64,000 nucleotides of DNA from Caballeronia catudaia (lineage in GTDB: Bacteria; Pseudomonadota; Gammaproteobacteria; Burkholderiales; Burkholderiaceae). A program made the translations under genes and the position numbers. The stretch lies in contig NZ_FCOF02000001.1 of NCBI RefSeq assembly GCF_001544755.2, positions 186,001 through 250,000 on the forward strand. Direction: 5' to 3'. Positions 10,861-18,047 of this stretch are shown here, in pieces; position 1 is the first letter of the stretch; each line of letters begins with the position of its first letter. A model generated the notes under the pieces. That model saw only the letters and a list, made by a program, of their open reading frames with translations. It was not told the DNA's origin and made no database searches.

Positions 10861-11957
10861 TTGGAGTCCAATTCGTCGGAGTCAAAAGCTTGTCCAAGCC
10901 CGGAATGGTCCGAACGGCGGCACGGCACAATCTCCGAGAGATACAAGCCGAGCTTGGCGCGACTAGCCATATCGACTCTAATCGGACGCACCTTAATGAG
11001 GTGTTGTTTGGTCCGTATGACGCAGACGGCGTCTCCGCATTAGCCAAGAGTCTAATGAGCGCGGCTGGCATTTCTAAGCTACGCAAAGACGCGGTACGAG
11101 CTGTAGAGTTGGTGGTCGGCCTGCCGCCAGCTTCCGGCATCGATACGGAAGCGTTCTTCGCTGACGCGTTAGCCTGGGCGCGCAACTTCTTCGACGTCCC
11201 GGTGTTGTCTGCGGTCGTGCATGTCGATGAAGACGCTCCGCATATCCATGTCCTATTGCTACCGCTAGTTGCCGGGCGAATGGTCGGTAGTGCGGTCATG
11301 GGCAATCGGAGCCGCCTACAGGCCATGCACGCGGATTTTCACGCCAAAGTCGGAAGCAGGTATGGACTGGCCCGCGCTAACCCTGCGAAGAGGCTAACCG
11401 GTGACATACGGCGAAAGGCGGCACGGACCGCGCTTGAATGCATCGTTGATGCGCCACAGCGTATGCGTGAGCCGAACGTGATGCATGCATTACTCGACGT
11501 GGTTGCAGCGAAGCCGGAACAAGTCTTAGCGGCGCTTGGGCTGTCGGTTCCTGTTGGCTCGGATGAAAAGCGAACCAAGGAATGGATTCGAATTTGGACG
11601 AAACCGCAAAAGTGTGAGTCGAGAACAAAGCCTATAGGGGTCGTCTCGCCTTTCGCTATAGAAGTCGATTGCGCCAATGCTGCGGAGGTTAATTCCGTCG
11701 AGGATGGCGATGCGAACTCCTATCCTGTGTATAGAGGTTCATCCCCAACGCCGCCTGAGGCAGTGACCTACTCTCGTGAGACGGACGAGCGCGAGTCATC
11801 GCAATGGGACGAGTCACGCGGCGAGTTTCGGGAGGTGCCACGCTCCAACAATGGCGAGGCTCGCCGCGAAGTGCGACGCCTTCTGTCTGCATCTCGGGAG
11901 GAACGAGAGGACTCGTGCGAGCCGCTTGAACAGGAAGAGCCAGAAGAGGTAGCGTAA
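10857..11957 (+). CDS. MobV-family relaxase (Pre/Mob plasmid recombination protein)
   Basis: A 366-residue protein starting at the ATG overlapping the previous stop. MobV signatures are present: motif I-like ARHNLREIQ...RTHLNEVLFG near the N-terminus, and the metal-binding motif III HVDEDAPHIHVLLLP, where H122, H129 and H131 form the histidine triad. A conserved MHADFHAKVGSRYGLAR segment follows. Relaxases of this family nick one strand at an oriT and pilot it into a recipient using another element's secretion system. The C-terminal 100 residues are acidic and low-complexity (ending EQEEPEEVA), unlike the compact catalytic part. No coupling protein or T4SS is nearby, so transfer would need a helper. 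Confidence 0.87.
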   Translation: MIGVQFVGVKSLSKPGMVRTAARHNLREIQAELGATSHIDSNRTHLNEVLFGPYDADGVSALAKSLMSAAGISKLRKDAVRAVELVVGLPPASGIDTEAFFADALAWARNFFDVPVLSAVVHVDEDAPHIHVLLLPLVAGRMVGSAVMGNRSRLQAMHADFHAKVGSRYGLARANPAKRLTGDIRRKAARTALECIVDAPQRMREPNVMHALLDVVAAKPEQVLAALGLSVPVGSDEKRTKEWIRIWTKPQKCESRTKPIGVVSPFAIEVDCANAAEVNSVEDGDANSYPVYRGSSPTPPEAVTYSRETDERESSQWDESRGEFREVPRSNNGEARREVRRLLSASREEREDSCEPLEQEEPEEVA

Positions 11958-12625
11958 GGATGCACAAAGGCCCGTATCGCGGAAACGCTTTGCGGGCCTT
12001 CGGTTTCCACGAGTTTCCACGGTGTCGCAAACAGTTTTCGCACCAATACGCCGCGCGCCGCAATTGCCTTCGTTGGTCGCAGGGCGAGAAAGCTAATCAG
12101 GCCCGTTTTCCGAGTCCAAAAAAGGGCGCGTCTTCCCGGAGGGTAGCAGTGGTGATGCGCTACCGTGCTGGTTTCCACGCTAGTTGCCACGCCAAACAGC
12201 ATTTGGCGTACCGCAATTACTCGACGTTCCGACGCGTTTCTAAACCAGAGGCAAGTAGCAAGACGGTCTCACGGTAATTTGCGGCTAAACAGCAGGCGAT
12301 ACACGTTATCCGAATCGCAAAAAAAACGGCCAGCGTCTTCGAGGTGTTCTCATTCTCGTTTCTGTAGGCTGTTAGCTCATGCTTTCCCTAGGCATCGCGC
12401 TAATCGAGCGACGTGCACCGGACGGTGCCGAGAATCCAATTAAGAGGCTTGGCTTGGAACGATTACTAAGACAAGGCCATCCTTGATTTTCTTGATAGTT
12501 TGCCTAGGTTTGTAATCAAGGTGCCATTGGAAAATGACCGGCTCGCAACGAATCGTTGGCGCGATGGCCTACCATGAACCTTTGGCAGCCGTACCAAATC
12601 CGTTCGCGCTTGCGGGAGGGCTATC
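11958..12625. other. 668-bp intergenic stretch with two inverted repeats; possible oriT or operator region
   Basis: No ORF here has a credible start and composition. Two structures stand out: ACGCCAAA/TTTGGCGT (12188-12195 with 12201-12208, 5-nt loop), and CCTTGATT/AATCAAGG (12481-12488 with 12514-12521), the latter about 100 bp before the secreted-protein gene at 12626. The motif TTTCCACG is repeated between 12004 and 12175. In a MobV element the oriT could lie beside mob, so this region and 9947-10240 are the candidates; no nic site can be named. Confidence 0.4.
11967..12000 (+). terminator. Probable terminator after the relaxase
   Basis: AAGGCCCG at 11967-11974 pairs with CGGGCCTT at 11993-12000. 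The following T content is weak (CGGTTT). It sits 10 bp after the relaxase stop, suitable for ending the mob operon. Confidence 0.5.
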
Positions 12626-13015
12626 GTGGACCTGATAAGACTGTCTCTGGTCTGTGTGCCTCTCGGTGGAATGCTCTCCCCAACAGCCGTCTTCGCAGAA
12701 GGCCCGCCGAACGATTCATTGCAGCAAACTGGAGCCTTAGCTGTACGCCCAGCCCCGGCCGTACTTCTAGCTCAAGCCGTAGCTCCACGCCCACCCCCGG
12801 CCCCAGCCCCAGTCCAAGCCCCACTTCCGAGCGGACCGGCAGCCCCGGCCCCAACCATAGACTTTGCGCCCGCCACGGCCCCGGCCCCCGCAGCAACAGT
12901 AGGCGTTTTGGCAGCACCTGTGACAGTCTGGTGTGTTGGACCGCGAACTCGTTGCCCGCTGCCCGCCGGCACTCCTAGAGGCAAAAAGTGCTGGTGCGCT
13001 GGAACAAGCGACTGA
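12626..13015 (+). CDS. Small secreted proline/alanine-rich protein, unknown function (element cargo)
   Basis: A 129-residue protein from a GTG codon at 12626 with GGGAGGG upstream. Residues 1-24 form a signal peptide ending VFA, with probable cleavage before EG. Residues 40-95 are Pro-Ala rich (many PAPAP units), an extended spacer. The C-terminus is compact and cysteine-containing: WCVG, RTRC, then GKKCWCAG, four cysteines in about 25 residues that could form disulfides. Other frames across the repetitive DNA are open too, but only this one combines a signal peptide, a ribosome site and an ordered C-terminus. The family is not recognised. Confidence 0.6.
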   Translation: MDLIRLSLVCVPLGGMLSPTAVFAEGPPNDSLQQTGALAVRPAPAVLLAQAVAPRPPPAPAPVQAPLPSGPAAPAPTIDFAPATAPAPAATVGVLAAPVTVWCVGPRTRCPLPAGTPRGKKCWCAGTSD

Positions 13016-13153
13016 GAAAGGGAGGGCATCGCAAGGATGCTCCGAGCGGCTCTTCCTTTGCGGTCCGCGTCCGATACACGTTAAACAGTGAAAGCGTCAC
13101 CTGTCCGAACCGTGCGCCCGACACAAGGGATGGCTGATTGACCGAGAAGAACG

Positions 13154-14080
13154 ATGCCAGTTTTTAGACCGTTAATGCAGGCACTTGCGCTTTGCATTGG
13201 CCTTTGCAGCCTACCGCTCGCGCAGTGCGAGACCGCGACAAAGCCAACGAGCCTGGCGAACCTCTTCGAGATGGGACGATTAGATGAGGCCGACGCTAAG
13301 GACGTGGCGAGCACGCCGGTCACCGCGCGCCCGTTTGCGCTGGGCCAGATGGACGTCGCTATAAAGACTCTTAACGAATGCTACGGTCGGTCATTTACGA
13401 GACTGGGCCAGTCAACGGCGGATATTGACACGCTCAGGCAGGTATCCGAATTTTGTTACCGCGAGTCTATCTACGCGTACACACGTACCGAATGGGAGGT
13501 GCGGAGGGGGGCCTATGAGCAGGCACAGACGCAGAGTGATGAGATTCTCCGACTTGTTGTAGGGATGACGTGGGGCGGTATCATCTTGGCGGGTCTGCAG
13601 CTCGCTTTTGTTTTTGCGCTCTCGTGGCGTGAGCGAAAGCTGCTCACGGATGCGACGGAGCTAACTGCAGAAACGAGCAGAGAATCAAGCAAGCTGTATT
13701 TCAAGTCGTCAGTGGCTGGCCTTATGATTCTTGTAATCACCTTCGCGTTTTTCTATCTTTACATTATCGACGTCTATCCCGTCACGGACCAATCATCTCG
13801 AACAGACTCGGGTTCAAGCGAGGCCAGGGAAGGCCGCGTGTATCCCGCTGCGACTCCGGCTAACTACGAGATGGGCCGGTTAGATGAGGCCGATGCTTCG
13901 TCGGGCGTATCGGAGCCTATGGGCAAACTTGATTCCCCAAGCGCGTCAGCAGCATCTTCGTCAGGTGCACTGCTGGTCCCGTCGAAAAAGAAAAAGGCGG
14001 TGCAACAAGGATTACATCGTTCCGAGCGCTACAGGCAGGTCACCCAAAAAGGTGGCCGATGCGTGCACGCTAAAAATTAG
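13154..14080 (+). CDS. Membrane protein with duplicated MGRLDEADA motif, unknown function (element cargo)
   Basis: A 308-residue protein. Residues 1-25 are a signal or anchor segment (LALCIGLCSLPLAQC). A periplasmic-looking part with two cysteines (NECYGRSF, EFCYRES) is followed by transmembrane segments near 138-155 and 188-208 separated by a polar loop, then a low-complexity Ser-rich tail ending in a basic KKKK patch. The nonapeptide MGRLDEADA occurs twice, near residues 40 and 238, with related MGKLD and LGQMD nearby. The duplication extends to DNA level with only a few differences. The two copies flank the membrane hairpin. No known family is recognised. Base composition is lower in GC than the chromosome. 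Confidence 0.65.
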   Translation: MPVFRPLMQALALCIGLCSLPLAQCETATKPTSLANLFEMGRLDEADAKDVASTPVTARPFALGQMDVAIKTLNECYGRSFTRLGQSTADIDTLRQVSEFCYRESIYAYTRTEWEVRRGAYEQAQTQSDEILRLVVGMTWGGIILAGLQLAFVFALSWRERKLLTDATELTAETSRESSKLYFKSSVAGLMILVITFAFFYLYIIDVYPVTDQSSRTDSGSSEAREGRVYPAATPANYEMGRLDEADASSGVSEPMGKLDSPSASAASSSGALLVPSKKKKAVQQGLHRSERYRQVTQKGGRCVHAKN

Positions 14081-14547
14081 AAATTCAACTATGCGATGCT
14101 CTCCGGGTTTCTGGTTTCCGCGTTGCTTGCCATAGAAAGAACGGTATCCGCTCCATGGCCCGATTCTCTAAATTAGAGCGAAATAGCAAAGGCGGGGTTA
14201 GCCGTCTCACAGGTATCAGCGGCTTAACAGGCAATCGACAACGTTTCTTGAGTCCCAAAAAAGCGCCCCCCGTATGCTGCGTCTCGACATAGGCGACAAG
14301 CCCTATGAACGCTTCCAAAGGCGTTTTGTGGCTATTGCGACGTATCGCCAGCGTGGGATGCTCAAGCTGTGCCTCGTCGAGAAAGCCGAGGGACGCGCTT
14401 TCAATGGCGCGGCTGGTTAAACACGCCGATGACGAAGCGGTATGTTGTCGTGGCGGAGAAAACGCGCAAGCCCCTCTTTTCGACGGTTTGGGCCGCCCAA
14501 GCGGTACTATGTTCGCCGCTGCCAAAAGCGAACGGGGGAATGAAATC
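14081..14547. other. Element intergenic region with at most a short ORF
   Basis: About 470 bp without a convincing gene. A 48-codon ORF at 14274-14420 (beginning MLRLDIGDKPYERF) has plausible residue composition but no ribosome site. Overlapping open frames on both strands look like degenerate sequence. The following gene could in principle start at the ATG at 14305, which would use part of this stretch, but that N-terminus is Cys/Arg-rich and unlike its membrane-anchored remainder. Confidence 0.4.
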
Positions 14548-14880
14548 GTGGACAGTAGGTACAGGCGCGGTGAACTGGTTGTTGAGGTTGGTGTAAAACT
14601 CATTATTGGTATTACTGGGACTGCTTTGGTCTTTTGGCTGGTTGAGGGAAATTTCTGGCTGAAGTTTTTTCTAAGCAGCGCGATGGCAGTGGGCGTGAAT
14701 CTGTCGATTGAGACGACTGCCTTGCGCCGTGAGGTGCAAGGCTTGCGGGAAATGTTCGCAATTTCTGACAGGCAAGTGATTCACCTATCCCAACACGTTG
14801 AGCGTTTCAGCGAAAAGGAAAGCGACTGGGACGAAGTAGGGGAACTGAGAAGCAGAATAGAGGACCTTGAAGGCGCGTAG
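14548..14880 (+). CDS. Small membrane protein with coiled-coil tail, unknown function (element cargo)
   Basis: A 110-residue protein read from the GTG at 14548, preceded by GGGGGA 8 nt upstream; ATG codons at 14305 and 14509 are alternatives. Residues 10-50 give two hydrophobic segments (VGVKLIIGITGTALVFWLV and WLKFFLSSAMAVGVNL). Residues 53-110 are charged and heptad-like (ALRREVQGLREMF...HLSQHVERF...LRSRIEDLEGA), suggesting a coiled coil. It could oligomerise or partner the membrane protein encoded 470 bp upstream. No family recognised. Confidence 0.55.
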   Translation: MDSRYRRGELVVEVGVKLIIGITGTALVFWLVEGNFWLKFFLSSAMAVGVNLSIETTALRREVQGLREMFAISDRQVIHLSQHVERFSEKESDWDEVGELRSRIEDLEGA

Positions 14881-14966
14881 CCGACGAGCGGGATGAAGCC
14901 TTAGACACGCCGAGCTGAAACCCGCCGAGAGTGCCGCTTCCGCGGTCCTATGCCGTCTGGCGAATT

Positions 14967-14986
14967 CGGTTACACAGCGGTTACAC
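14967..14986 (+). promoter_or_regulatory. Right pair of CGGTTACA repeats, probable integrase arm sites
   Basis: CGGTTACAC at 14967-14975 and again at 14978-14986, 11 bp apart and in the same orientation as the left pair at 8530-8549. The last base differs (C here, T on the left). Matching paired motifs at both element ends, beside the att repeats, suggest binding sites for the integrase or an accessory factor. Confidence 0.68.
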
Positions 14987-15003
14987 GTGGCGGAAAAACG
15001 AAA

Positions 15004-15036
15004 AAGGGTTACAAGCAAATCGCCTGTAACCCTTTG
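15004..15036 (-). terminator. Element-borne replacement terminator for tRNA-Lys
   Basis: AAAGGGTTACA at 15003-15013 pairs with TGTAACCCTTT at 15025-15035 and gives a T-run when read on the minus strand, directly 3' of the intact tRNA-Lys gene. The element brings it, substituting for the ancestral terminator now at 8319-8345. Its arms also contain the GGTTACA core of the arm repeats. Confidence 0.78.
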
Positions 15037-15043
15037 AATTTGT

Positions 15044-15092
15044 TGGTGGGGCGTGAGTGACTCGAACACTCGACCTACGGATTAAGAGTCCG
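15044..15092 (-). repeat. Right attachment site within the intact tRNA-Lys
   Basis: 49 bp identical to 8354-8402. At this end the repeat is continuous with the tRNA 5' half (15093-15119), so integration rebuilt a complete tRNA gene. Confidence 0.93.
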
Positions 15093-15119
15093 CTGCTCTA
15101 CCAACTGAGCTAACGCCCC
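15044..15119 (-). tRNA. tRNA-Lys (anticodon CUU)
   Basis: A 76-nt cloverleaf on the minus strand with encoded 3' CCA (15044-15046) and discriminator A at 15047. The acceptor GGGGCG pairs with CGCCCC, the D loop has AGCTCAGTTGGTAGAGC, the anticodon loop reads CTCTTAA (anticodon CTT in DNA) and the T loop TTCGAGT. Its 3' half comes from the integrated element, so maturation depends on an imported terminator. Confidence 0.96.
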
Positions 15120-15131
15120 AACAGAAACGAG

Positions 15132-15161
15132 ATTATAGCGGCAGTTTTTAAAGAGGCGCAA
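15132..15161 (-). promoter_or_regulatory. Promoter of tRNA-Lys
   Basis: On the minus strand a perfect TATAAT (15132-15137) lies 12 bp upstream of the tRNA 5' end, with a TTGCGC -35 candidate at 15156-15161, spacing 18 bp. Confidence 0.7.
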
Positions 15162-15269
15162 TACCCCACCGAAGAAAATTCTTAACTTTCCGACGGAACC
15201 CTCGAACAAGCGTGGCAACACGGCCCGGACACCCCGGTATCATGGCGCATCCAAACCAGGCCAGCCAAA

Positions 15270-15677
15270 ATGGACGATACCGCCATCCGCGCCTTGCTCG
15301 ACAGCATCCTGGCCCCGTGGGTCAAGGAGCTACGACTCGCGCCCGAATCCGTCGCCGACAATGCGGTCACGCTGCGCCTGCCGTACTCCGACCACCTCCG
15401 TCACGCGGGCGGTGTCATCTGCGGTCAGGTGTTCATGGCCGCCGCCGATACCGCGATGGTCGTCGTCATCTCACACGTCTTAGGCGGTTTCCAGCCGATG
15501 ACCACCGTCTCGCTGAACACGACCTTCATGCGCCCGGTAAAAGCCGGCGACGTCCTCGTCACCGCGCGCATCCAGCGCCACGGCCGCAATCTCGTCTTCG
15601 GCGATATCGAACTGCGCGACGCGCAAGGCGAACTCGCCGCGCACGCCACGACAACCTACGCGCTCATCATCAAGTAA
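15270..15677 (+). CDS. PaaI-family hotdog thioesterase
   Basis: A 135-residue protein with the hotdog-fold acyl-CoA thioesterase pattern: HAGGVICGQVFMAAADTAMVVVI near residues 45-67, where the helix carries the family's acidic catalytic residue (D60 region), then TTVSLNTTFMRPVKAGDVL. It probably hydrolyses acyl- or phenylacetyl-CoA type thioesters. Its TAA is immediately followed by the ATG of the patatin-like gene, so the two form one transcript. It is the first gene beyond the tRNA-Lys integration site. Confidence 0.85.
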   Translation: MDDTAIRALLDSILAPWVKELRLAPESVADNAVTLRLPYSDHLRHAGGVICGQVFMAAADTAMVVVISHVLGGFQPMTTVSLNTTFMRPVKAGDVLVTARIQRHGRNLVFGDIELRDAQGELAAHATTTYALIIK

Positions 15678-16498
15678 ATGTTCGATCAGGTCGTATTCGC
15701 CGGCGGGGGAAACCGCTGCTGGTGGCAAGCCGGATTCTGGGACGTCATCCAGCCGGAACTGAATCTCAGGCCGCGCGTCGTCGCGGGCATATCGGCGGGT
15801 GCGGCGACGGCGTGCATGCTCTACACGAACGAGTCGCGCTGGGTCATGCGCTACTACGCCGAAGCGCTGCGCGAGAACAGGAAAAACGCCTACTGGGGCA
15901 ATCTGCTGCGCGGATCTTCGCGGACCGCTTTCACGATCTCGCGAAAGCGCCCGAGATCCGCATCGGTGTGTCGCATCTGCCGCGCTGGCTCGGCGCGCGT
16001 AGCGCGGTGGCGGCGGGTCTGATCGCGTACAACATCGAGAAATACGTGCGCAAGGCGCTGCATCCGACGCTCGGTCAGGCGCTCGGCTTCCATCCCGAAT
16101 TCGTGAAAGCGCAGGAATGCGCGACGATCGACGATCTCGCCGATCTCATCCTCCAGTCGTCGAGCACGCCGCCGTTCACGCCGATCCTGCGACGCAACGG
16201 CCGCCCCGTCCTCGACGGCGGCATGGTCGACAACGTGCCCGTCTCCGCGCTCGATGCATCGCCCGGTCTCGTGCTCGTGATGGTCACGCGGCTCTACCCG
16301 CGTGAGCGCATGTTCGTCGTTCCGCACGGCGAGCAGAAGCGCATCTACATCCAGCCATCGCGCAAGGTGCCGATTTCGAGCTGGGACTATACGAGTCCAT
16401 CGCAAATGCAACATGCTTACGATCTGGGCCGCGCGGACGGCGAGGATTTTCTCGAGCGCCTGCCGCGTCTTCTGAAAGTAGCCGAGCATTCCGCCTGA
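15678..16498 (+). pseudogene. Patatin-like phospholipase, frameshifted
   Basis: The 5' part in one frame gives MFDQVVFAGGGNRCWWQAGFW and VVAGISAGAATACML: the oxyanion-hole glycines and the GISAG nucleophile-serine motif of patatin-like lipases. That frame loses sense after YWGNLLRG near 15905. The continuation is in another frame (RIFADRFHDLAKAPEIRIGVSHL...), running to the stop at 16498 and containing the catalytic-aspartate DGGMVDNVPV motif. Both catalytic residues survive in separate frames. From memory, homologues carry extra residues at the junction, so a small out-of-frame deletion is more likely than a single-base change. As read the gene cannot make a full-length protein. A sequencing error is possible. 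Confidence 0.75.
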
Positions 16499-16511
16499 CA
16501 AGGAGCAGACC

Positions 16512-16988
16512 GTGGCGAAGCAGCACACGTACGAACTCACAGTCGACTGGACCGGCAATATCGGTTCCGGCACCTCCGCCTACGACGCTTACTCGCGTGA
16601 CCATCTCGTACGCGTTGGCGCCAAGCCGGCGATCGAAGCGTCGAGCGATCCGGCGTTTCGCGGCGATCCCGCGCGTCACAATCCGGAGGAGTTGTTCGTG
16701 GCGTCGCTGTCGTCGTGTCACATGCTCTGGTATCTGCATCTGTGCGCGACGAACAAGATCGTCGTGACGGCCTATGTCGATGAAGCCATCGGCACGATGC
16801 AGGAGGAGAAGAACGGGAGCGGACGTTTCGTCGATGTCACGCTGCGCCCGCGCGTGACGATCGGCGCTGGCGGCGATGCCGGTCTCGCGACGCGCCTTCA
16901 CGAAGACGCTCACCGCTTCTGCTTCATCGCGAACTCGGTGAATTTTCCGGTGCGCTGCGAGCCGTCGATCGAGATCTCGACGCTCTAG
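16512..16988 (+). CDS. OsmC/Ohr-family protein
   Basis: A 158-residue protein from a GTG at 16512 with AGGAG upstream. It carries the OsmC peroxidatic-cysteine motif SLSSCHML and the second conserved cysteine in HRFCFIANSVNFPV. Proteins of this fold reduce organic hydroperoxides using the two cysteines, although this subfamily (starting with an AKQHTYEL strand) is less studied than Ohr. It follows the broken patatin gene by 13 bp and was probably its operon partner. Confidence 0.88.
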   Translation: MAKQHTYELTVDWTGNIGSGTSAYDAYSRDHLVRVGAKPAIEASSDPAFRGDPARHNPEELFVASLSSCHMLWYLHLCATNKIVVTAYVDEAIGTMQEEKNGSGRFVDVTLRPRVTIGAGGDAGLATRLHEDAHRFCFIANSVNFPVRCEPSIEISTL

Positions 16989-17003
16989 CCCCGCGACTCG
17001 CGC

Positions 17004-18047
17004 TCAGCGGCGGCGCGCGTGCTGGAGCGCTTCCTTGTTGAACACGCTCGATGTGTCGCCCGCATCGAACGCGAGGATATTCCGGAACGCCGCGCCAAAA
17101 TACAGCTCGTAGCTTTCGCGCTCCACGTAACCGATGTGCGGCGTGCAGATCACGTTCTCCATCCGCAGCAGGCCATAGCCTTGCAGAATCGGCTCGCTCT
17201 CGAAGACATCCACCGCGACCATGCCCGGCCGGTTGTGATGCACCGCATTCAGCAGCGCGTTCTCTTCGAGCAGTTCGGCGCGGCTCGTGTTGACGAAGAG
17301 CGCGGTCGGCTTCATGCGCATCAGATCGTCCTGCTTGACGATGCCAGTCGTCTCCTCGGTCAGGCGCAGATGCAGCGTCAGGACATCGCTTTGCTCGAAG
17401 AACGCCTCGCGGGTCTCGGCGACTGCGAAGCCGTCTTCGCGCGCCGCGCTTTGCGAATGCTCGCGTCCGTAGACGAGCACGTTCATCCCGAACGCCTTGC
17501 CGTATCCCGCGACCAGTTTGCCGATCTTCCCGTAGCCCCAGATGCCGAGCGTCTGCCCGCGCAGGACTTGCCCGAGCCCGAAGTTCGGCGGCAGCGCCGA
17601 TGTCTTCAGCCCCGACTGCTGCCACGCGCCTTGCTTGAGGTTCGCGACGTACTGCGGAATGCGCCGCTGCGCCGACATGATCAGCGCCCAAGTCAGTTCG
17701 GCAGGCGCGACGGGAGAGCCCGTGCCCTCCAGCACTGCGATGCCGCGTTCCGTACACGCATCGATATCGATATGACCGCCGCCCGCGCGTCCCGTCTGGC
17801 TGATCATGCGCAGTTTCGGGCATTTGTCGAGCAGTTGAGAGCTGATGCGAGTGCGTTCGCGAATCAGCACGAGCGCGTCGACTTCCGAAAGTCTGCTGGC
17901 CAACTGTCCCAGACCACGTACCGTGTTATTGAAGACCTTCACCTCATGGTCATCGAGCAGATGGAAGCAATCGAGCTTCCGGACGGCATCCTGGTAGTCG
18001 TCGAGAATGGCGATTTTCATGGGCATGGATTGGCTTTTGTTAGGCAT
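17004..18047 (-). CDS. D-2-hydroxyacid dehydrogenase (SerA-like)
   Basis: A 347-residue NAD-dependent dehydrogenase. The Rossmann motif GIWGYGKIGKLVAGYGKAFG is near residue 168; the catalytic set includes R in NTSRAELL, E in VFESEPI and H in TPHIGY. The family reduces 2-ketoacids or oxidises D-2-hydroxyacids. It lacks the regulatory ACT domain of true phosphoglycerate dehydrogenase, so the substrate is uncertain. Several ATG codons are possible; MKIAILDDY (18020) would give the conventional N-terminus. Its upstream region carries three phased repeats (18112-18139). Confidence 0.85.
   Translation of the reverse strand: MPNKSQSMPMKIAILDDYQDAVRKLDCFHLLDDHEVKVFNNTVRGLGQLASRLSEVDALVLIRERTRISSQLLDKCPKLRMISQTGRAGGGHIDIDACTERGIAVLEGTGSPVAPAELTWALIMSAQRRIPQYVANLKQGAWQQSGLKTSALPPNFGLGQVLRGQTLGIWGYGKIGKLVAGYGKAFGMNVLVYGREHSQSAAREDGFAVAETREAFFEQSDVLTLHLRLTEETTGIVKQDDLMRMKPTALFVNTSRAELLEENALLNAVHHNRPGMVAVDVFESEPILQGYGLLRMENVICTPHIGYVERESYELYFGAAFRNILAFDAGDTSSVFNKEALQHARRR

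Larger units (their letters stand above)
8354..15092. mobile_element. tRNA-Lys-integrated mobilizable element (IME-like island), about 6.7 kb
   Basis: The element lies between two identical 49-bp copies of the tRNA-Lys 3' half (8354-8402 and 15044-15092). It encodes a tyrosine integrase next to the left boundary, a TTG-started DNA-binding gene, a winged-helix-like gene, a MobV relaxase, and three cargo genes. Cargo and intergenic sequence are visibly more AT-rich than the flanks. There are no capsid, tail, replication or type IV secretion genes, so it is not a complete phage or self-transmissible ICE. Integrase plus relaxase without transfer machinery fits an integrative mobilizable element. 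Removing one repeat and the intervening DNA restores tRNA-Lys with the terminator at 8319-8345. Confidence 0.88.

Noticed and set aside
11960-12277. 105-codon frame starting inside the putative mob terminator
   Set aside because: It begins in a hairpin, lacks a ribosome site and has mixed Arg/Cys composition.
12556-12978. Alternative plus frame (and a minus frame) through the Pro/Ala-rich gene
   Set aside because: Both arise from the repeated CCAGCCCCGG-like DNA; only the frame from the GTG at 12626 has a signal peptide, ribosome site and Cys-rich end.
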